Assembly: GCA_947072805.1 (NCBI GenBank)
Contig: CAMTJK010000085.1
Span: 1-12,139 of the forward strand
DNA from: an uncultured Prevotella sp.
GTDB taxonomy: Bacteria; Bacteroidota; Bacteroidia; Bacteroidales; Bacteroidaceae
Direction of reading: 5' to 3'
Length of the DNA stretch: 12,139 nt
The first letter of the stretch is position 1; every line of letters starts with the position of its first letter. Shown piece by piece: positions 8,785-12,139 of this stretch. The translations under genes and the position numbers were made by a program. Below the pieces are notes generated by a model. That model ran no database searches. It saw only the letters and a list, made by a program, of their open reading frames with translations, and was not told the DNA's origin.

Positions 8785-11397
8785 TTGGCGGTTGATGCCA
8801 GCCGTGGTATTCTCTGTGTCATATCCCAGTGCTTCCATTTCGAGTGAAGCCCAGATGAACGGACCAACGCCTTTGGCGTCGTTGTCACGCACTTCTTCGC
8901 TCAGATAGTAAGCGTATGAGCCGTCGCGGCGTTTGTTCTCTTTGAGCTTCATGCCGTACTTTTCGGTAGCAGCCTTCACCTTGTCGCTTGAGCCCGGACC
9001 CAGTCCAGCCACCTTGCAGCAGCCGGTGAGAGAGATGGTAAGGTCTGGATTTACCTTGATGAAGTTGTTTATGATGCCACGGTAAGCCTTGATGCCTGCC
9101 TCGCGGTATTTTGTTCCCACATATCCCTTGCGGTATGCTTTGAGCAGGGCATATGCAAACATCGATGAGCATGTAGACTCCAGATAGTTGCCTTTCTCGT
9201 TCGGTCTGTCCATTACCTGATACCACACACCGCTCTTCTTGTCCTGCCACTTTATTACGGCGTCGAGGTCTTTCTTGAGCAGTTCTATCACCTCGTTGCG
9301 GCGTGAGTAGTTCTCTGGCAGAGCGTCAAGAAGTTCGATGAGAGCCATTGTGTACCATCCCTGTGCACGTCCCCAGCAGTGTTGCGACAATCCTGTTTCC
9401 TTGTCAGCCCAGAACATTTCGTGTGTCTCGTCCCATGCGTGACGGTTCAGTCCCGTCTTGCTGTCGAGTGTACGCTCGTATGTTTTCTTTATCTGGTCTA
9501 CGGCATCATCGTATATGGCGGTAGCCTTCTTCTCCTTGAGGAGCATGTTTGCCGTCAGGGCGTAGTAGGGCAGACCCATGAATATGCCGTCGAGCCACAC
9601 CTGATAAGAGTATATTGCCTTATGCCAGTATACGCCCTCTTCCGTGCGCGGCTGCTTTTGCAGCTGCTTCATGAGTGTCTGCAGGGCGGTGAGGTTCTTC
9701 TTTTCGGGGAAGAGCTGATACATACGGGCCACAAAATGGCCCGTACGAATTTGATCTAAGTTGTAGTCTTCAAGTCTGTATCCTCTTATCACACCTTTTT
9801 CGTTAATCATGGTGTCGGTATAGAGCTTGCAATAGTTCTTTATTTCATCGCCTCCGTATTTAAGATAGGTGTCGAGCATGGCTTCGAGCTCTATTCCCAT
9901 CACGTAGCTCCACTTTGGTCTTGTGGAGAAGTCGAGCATATACGACAGCGGAACTCGCTTCATTTCGGATGCCGTCATCCACTGGCTGTAGTTCTTGTAC
10001 GGTTTTTTCAGCAGGCTCAGACCGCCGTTGATGTAAAGGTTGTCGAAGTTCAGGTTGCGTGTCTTGCCTTTTATGCTGTTACCTTCAGCCACGCCGTTGA
10101 ATCTGCAGTTCTTTACGTTTATGTCGTATACGTTCACGCAGGTGTCGAGTGCTATTACCATAACGCCGTATTTGCTTTTCTCGCATGTGATATTTTCGAT
10201 ATTCACGTTGCGTACGGTGGGCAGGAATCCGCGGCAGCATATTTCGTTCGGCTCGTAGTCAAGGTTTATTTTCAGCACCGATTCGCCGCACTGACCTACC
10301 TTTATATTACGCGCGTAGATGTTCTCTATCACACCTCCGCGGCAGGTGTTGGTCTTTATGCGTATTACGCGGTCGAGGTTGGGGCTGTCCATTACGTTGT
10401 TTTCGGCAAAGACGTTACGGCATCCGCCGGTTATTTCGCTGCCTATTACCACGCCGCCGTGTCCGTTCTCCATACGGCAGTTACGAATTATGATATTCTC
10501 GCTTGGCTTGTTCCACAGACGTCCGTCGTTGTTTCTTCCGCTCTTTATGGCAATACAGTCGTCGCCGGTGTTGAAGAAGCAGTTCTCTATGAGAACGCCG
10601 TCGCACGATTCTGGGTCGCAGCCGTCACCGTTAGGTCCGTCGTTGTTGATGTGTACGCCTCTTACTGTAATGTTTTTCGAGAGCAGGGGATGGATAACCC
10701 AGAACGGAGAGCGAAGCAATGTCACACTCTCTATGAGTATTCCGTCGCAAGTGTGGAAGTTGATGAGCTGCGGACGCAGACCGTCTTTCGGACCGAAGCG
10801 GCGTTCGTCTACGTTTACTCCGTCTTCAGCCATTTTCAGCAGGTTGGGACGTGCGCCGTTACGCTGGCTTATCATGCCTTCTTTCCATCCGTGTTTGGGA
10901 GCGCCGCACCAGGGCCACCATGTGTCGTGTGTGCCGCCGCCGTCAATCACGCCCTCTCCGGTTATGGCAATGTCTGTCTGCTTGTAGGCATAGATACAAG
11001 GAGAGAGGTTCCAGCAGTCGAGACCTTCCCAGCGGGTGAGCACGATGGGGTACAGTTCCGGTTCGAAAGCAAACTGGAGCACTGCGCCTTTTTCCACCAC
11101 GAGGTTCACGTGGCTCAGCAGGGTGATGGCTGCCGTGTTGAAGGTGCCGGCAGGTACAATCACTCTACCGCCTCCGGCTTTCGAGCAGGCAGCAATAGCC
11201 TTGTTGATGGCTTTCTGGTTGGTGGCGGCATTGGCTGTAGTGCTTGCGCCATACTTGGTAATGGGAAAGTCACGGTTGGCAAACTGTGGTTGCCGGATGC
11301 TCTGTTCAATCTGTTTGTATGTCGTCGTCCATCCGTCAGCCATTGCGGCAACGGGGAACAACAGGCATAAGAGCAGCATGTTTAAGTAGTATCTCAT
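6640..11397 (-). CDS. Three-module pectin enzyme: GH28 polygalacturonase, GH105 unsaturated galacturonyl hydrolase, GH65-like module
   Basis: One uninterrupted 1585-residue reading frame. Signal peptide 1-20 (MRYYLNMLLLCLLF, ending AMA). GH28 spans about 41-460 with all family motifs: N256-G-D258, D279-D280 in NTGDDCIAIKSG, G312-H313-G314 and R346-I-K348; overall it resembles exo-acting bacterial polygalacturonases. GH105 spans about 485-865: WSYVMGIELEAML start, D548 and D603 (WLDGIFMG; the equivalent Asp is the general acid in YteR-type enzymes), and WGRAQGW at 675-681. The third module, about 872-1585, begins with DPLASLSVGNGHF and ends with LYLPGNGSLLDAVAMM. It resembles GH65-like six-hairpin proteins usually called hypothetical. 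GH28 would hydrolyse galacturonan, and GH105 would remove the unsaturated uronyl end left by the neighbouring lyase. There is no C-terminal sorting tag, so a periplasmic location is likely. It is the first gene of the operon. Family calls for the first two modules are firm; the third has no assigned activity. Confidence 0.94.
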   Translation of the reverse strand: MRYYLNMLLLCLLFPVAAMADGWTTTYKQIEQSIRQPQFANRDFPITKYGASTTANAATNQKAINKAIAACSKAGGGRVIVPAGTFNTAAITLLSHVNLVVEKGAVLQFAFEPELYPIVLTRWEGLDCWNLSPCIYAYKQTDIAITGEGVIDGGGTHDTWWPWCGAPKHGWKEGMISQRNGARPNLLKMAEDGVNVDERRFGPKDGLRPQLINFHTCDGILIESVTLLRSPFWVIHPLLSKNITVRGVHINNDGPNGDGCDPESCDGVLIENCFFNTGDDCIAIKSGRNNDGRLWNKPSENIIIRNCRMENGHGGVVIGSEITGGCRNVFAENNVMDSPNLDRVIRIKTNTCRGGVIENIYARNIKVGQCGESVLKINLDYEPNEICCRGFLPTVRNVNIENITCEKSKYGVMVIALDTCVNVYDINVKNCRFNGVAEGNSIKGKTRNLNFDNLYINGGLSLLKKPYKNYSQWMTASEMKRVPLSYMLDFSTRPKWSYVMGIELEAMLDTYLKYGGDEIKNYCKLYTDTMINEKGVIRGYRLEDYNLDQIRTGHFVARMYQLFPEKKNLTALQTLMKQLQKQPRTEEGVYWHKAIYSYQVWLDGIFMGLPYYALTANMLLKEKKATAIYDDAVDQIKKTYERTLDSKTGLNRHAWDETHEMFWADKETGLSQHCWGRAQGWYTMALIELLDALPENYSRRNEVIELLKKDLDAVIKWQDKKSGVWYQVMDRPNEKGNYLESTCSSMFAYALLKAYRKGYVGTKYREAGIKAYRGIINNFIKVNPDLTISLTGCCKVAGLGPGSSDKVKAATEKYGMKLKENKRRDGSYAYYLSEEVRDNDAKGVGPFIWASLEMEALGYDTENTTAGINRQAVVTRNNPIVTEADPLASLSVGNGHFATTVDITGLQSYPFDYEAGVPLNAMSDWGWHSFKNTDNLKPSETEKSMNLGHGHDEVFAVEYKQDGRNKEATGYFRANPHRLNLGTIGLKLTDKTGKEIALKELTNIRQELQLWKGIIESRFTADGTPVEVTTGCMASRDALYARVKTNLLSKQQAVVTLKFSYPTGKHADDANDWTKPQLHKSAIIKSENNSAVIERTIDATTYYVKLEWEGNATLTETAPHCFALATTDDLLSFSAEYTEQKDGKKTARFEYDQALKASMKEWPKFWNSGAIVDFSECTDKRAPELERRTVLSQYITAINCANNMPPQETGLTYNSWFGRPHLEMTWWHAVDFALWNRPKVMEGMLEWYNKTAFPVAKKIAERQGFKGARWMKMTDPQAGEAPSNVGSFLTWQQPHYIYMAEEIYRTAPTAETLAKYAEGVEETAAFMADFARCCAPKKGGIKLFGQTSMQESMSKDFSFNHPFEQVYWHYGLSVAQKWRERRGIERNKEWDEIISRMAPLAMKDGIYTAGEPSQAFDAKAKAAGFDPFVSAEQSGKSSISEEDFALKSRSDHPAVLGACGLLPATGQYDKEIMKSTLKWVMQNWNWDTTWGWDYGMIAMCAARLGETSTALDALLIDKGKNTYLKSGHNYQEPKRLRLYLPGNGSLLDAVAMMCAGWDGCDEVNNPGFPKDGTWNVRWEGLQRMQ

Positions 11398-11640
11398 ATT
11401 GTTTAACGATTAATAGTTCTACGGTTTTTATACGTTTCGCATGATGAATAGCGTGGACGACTCTTCTTGAATTTAAAAAACAGACCGCATCTTCACAGAC
11501 CCGGTCTGATTCCATTACTACTAAACAATGAGGGAATGTCATAAACCCATTCAGGTTGAAAACATCCTATATCTAATTATATAGATTTTTAAGTATCAGT
11601 TCCGTTTTTATTAGTTCGAAAAGTCAGTAGTCCAACGCTG
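11398..11640 (-). promoter_or_regulatory. Long 5' leader of the pectin operon
   Basis: About 240 bases separate the candidate -7 box from the ATG of the first gene. The stretch has no convincing gene. The last 80 bases before the ATG are A/T-rich, with GTTAAACAAT directly ahead of the start codon and no Shine-Dalgarno. No second TAnnTTTG box was found between the leader hairpin and the ATG, so transcripts from the distal promoter would have to read through that hairpin. Exact transcription start is unknown. Confidence 0.45.
11475..11508 (-). terminator. Terminator-like hairpin (possible attenuator) inside the leader
   Basis: On the minus strand CAGACCG (11508-11502) pairs perfectly with CGGTCTG (11487-11481) over a 14-nt loop, and six T residues follow at once (11480-11475). 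This is the layout of an intrinsic terminator. It sits 78 bp before the operon start codon, downstream of the candidate promoter. A third copy of the half-arm, GGTCTG at 11501-11496, could pair with the first arm instead, giving a competing but tight hairpin. Control by premature termination is inference; the palindromic half-sites could also be a protein-binding site. Confidence 0.55.
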
Positions 11641-11648
11641 CAAAGTTA
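11641..11648 (-). promoter_or_regulatory. Candidate Bacteroidetes -7 promoter box of the pectin operon
   Basis: The minus strand reads TAACTTTG followed by CA, an exact match to the Bacteroidetes -7 consensus TAnnTTTG. It follows an A/T-rich stretch typical of such promoters. A good -33 TTTG box at 19-21 bases upstream is not present (only T-rich sequence), which lowers confidence. It is the only exact minus-strand match noticed in the 11398-12139 gap. Confidence 0.5.
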
Positions 11649-12028
11649 CGAAAATAAGCCCCAATAAAAGAATAAAATACAATTATTTTGTAGTATTTTT
11701 TGTCATAATTAGGGGAAAATATAACACTTCACCGCTTTATGCGTATGTGGCATAAACAGGCTGTGTTGTGGAGTATCGTTAATTCCATAGTGAAAAGGTT
11801 TCTTTATGCCCACGGAGACGGTGGCGAAATAATGCGTATAACATTTATTTACTTTTATGAAAAATCTTGACTTTAACGTGTGTTAATAGGCATCCAAACC
11901 TCGATTTGTAACCTACGACGCGAAAATGAGCGTTTTTCATCTCAAGCAGGGAGCGTTGATAGTCAGTGAGTTACGTGTTTTGCGATTTAATACCATTTCA
12001 TCGGTTTGCCGTTACGTACGTGAGCTCA
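11649..12028. other. Intergenic stretch without a recognised gene
   Basis: No reading frame of useful length, tRNA or rRNA signature is seen here. The first 80 bases are strongly A/T-rich and lie upstream of the candidate promoter. An inverted repeat lies at 11736-11756, and the word ATGCGTAT occurs twice, at 11739-11746 and 11832-11839. A short dyad (TTAAC, GTGT, GTTAA) is at 11873-11886. The stretch may hold regulator sites for the operon or the flank of a gene beyond the right edge. Confidence 0.5.
11736..11756. repeat. Perfect inverted repeat upstream of the promoter
   Basis: Arms TTTATGC (11736-11742) and GCATAAA (11750-11756) around a 7-nt spacer, about 90 bp upstream of the candidate -7 box. 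TTTATGC recurs alone at 11803-11809. Position and symmetry would fit a regulator-binding site, but no regulator is known here. Confidence 0.35.
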
Positions 12029-12120
12029 TTGCGATATAGCTTTTACGGCATCGCGATATCGTCGAAATCGCATTGCGATTTCATCGTAATGGCGATGTCA
12101 TTACGACGTAATCGCGTTGT
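12029..12120. repeat. Palindrome-dense, GCGAT-rich patch at the window edge
   Basis: Seven GCGAT/ATCGC words occur in about 90 bases. Perfect inverted repeats include GAAATCGC (12064-12071) with GCGATTTC (12075-12082) over a 3-nt loop, and TCGTAATG (12084-12091) with CATTACGA (12099-12106) over a 7-nt loop. ATCGCGAT (12050-12057) and CGATATCG (12054-12061) are self-complementary, and ATTACG/CGTAAT arms at 12100-12112 offer an alternative fold. The pattern is not coding-like. It could be an intergenic repeat family or a cluster of binding sites, and it may continue past the window. Confidence 0.5.
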
Positions 12121-12139
12121 CAAAAAACTGGGATCGTTT

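Noticed and set aside
10459..11370. Plus-strand open frame of 303 residues opposite the GH28 module
   Set aside because: It lies wholly antisense to a clear GH28 coding region with intact motifs, and its translation shows no recognisable domain. It is a by-product of codon use on the other strand.
6640..11397. Lipoprotein signal for the fusion protein (Cys at residue 11)
   Set aside because: The preceding residues LLL do not make a lipobox with a suitable length of hydrophobic core, while a standard signal peptidase I site (AMA at 18-20) is present.
11336..11542. Minus-strand 68-residue open frame running through the leader and over the start of the fusion gene
   Set aside because: It overlaps the terminator hairpin and the first 60 bases of the real gene in another frame, lacks a ribosome binding signal and has no recognisable sequence features. 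A leader peptide remains possible but is not supported.
12029..12139. CRISPR array
   Set aside because: The repeated words are short, overlapping and irregularly spaced, with no constant-length repeat and spacer units.

Overview
The window looks like a Bacteroidales chromosome, most likely Prevotella/Segatella or a close relative. The supporting evidence is a set of very large, exported, multi-domain pectin enzymes with InlB-like repeats and Bacteroidetes-type C-terminal tags, start codons preceded by A/T-rich sequence without a clear Shine-Dalgarno, and a TAnnTTTG-type -7 promoter box. The genus is inferred from style, not from a marker gene.

Layout: all three genes lie on the minus strand, so transcription runs from right to left. 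From right to left there is (i) about 740 bp without a gene (11398-12139), holding a candidate -7 box at 11641-11648, a roughly 240-nt leader with a terminator-like hairpin at 11475-11508, and a palindrome-dense patch at the window end; (ii) a 1585-residue three-module protein (6640-11397) made of a GH28 polygalacturonase, a GH105 unsaturated galacturonyl hydrolase and a large GH65-like six-hairpin module of unknown activity; (iii) a 138-bp gap with an A/T-only hairpin; (iv) a PL1-type pectate lyase (4708-6501); (v) a 35-bp gap; (vi) a 1511-residue CE8 pectinesterase with a long chain of N-terminal beta-sandwich and InlB-like modules (137-4672); (vii) a strong intrinsic terminator at 29-69. 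The closing terminator, the short gaps and the absence of a recognisable internal promoter suggest one operon.

How the genes fit together (inference from families): CE8 removes methyl esters from homogalacturonan, PL1 cuts the de-esterified backbone by beta-elimination to give 4,5-unsaturated ends, GH28 hydrolyses galacturonide linkages, and GH105 takes the unsaturated uronyl residue off the fragments. The lyase and the esterase share a related C-terminal tag resembling type IX sorting domains. The GH28-GH105 fusion has a signal peptide but no tag, so the first two steps may occur at the cell surface and the last ones in the periplasm. No SusC/SusD pair, sensor-regulator, transporter or uronate catabolic gene is inside the window, and no mobile element, CRISPR array, tRNA or rRNA was seen.

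Points most worth a second look: the GH28-GH105-GH65-like fusion, the uncharacterised third module, the attenuator-like leader, an Arg at the usual oxyanion Gln of the CE8 domain, and the palindromic GCGAT-rich sequence at the right edge.
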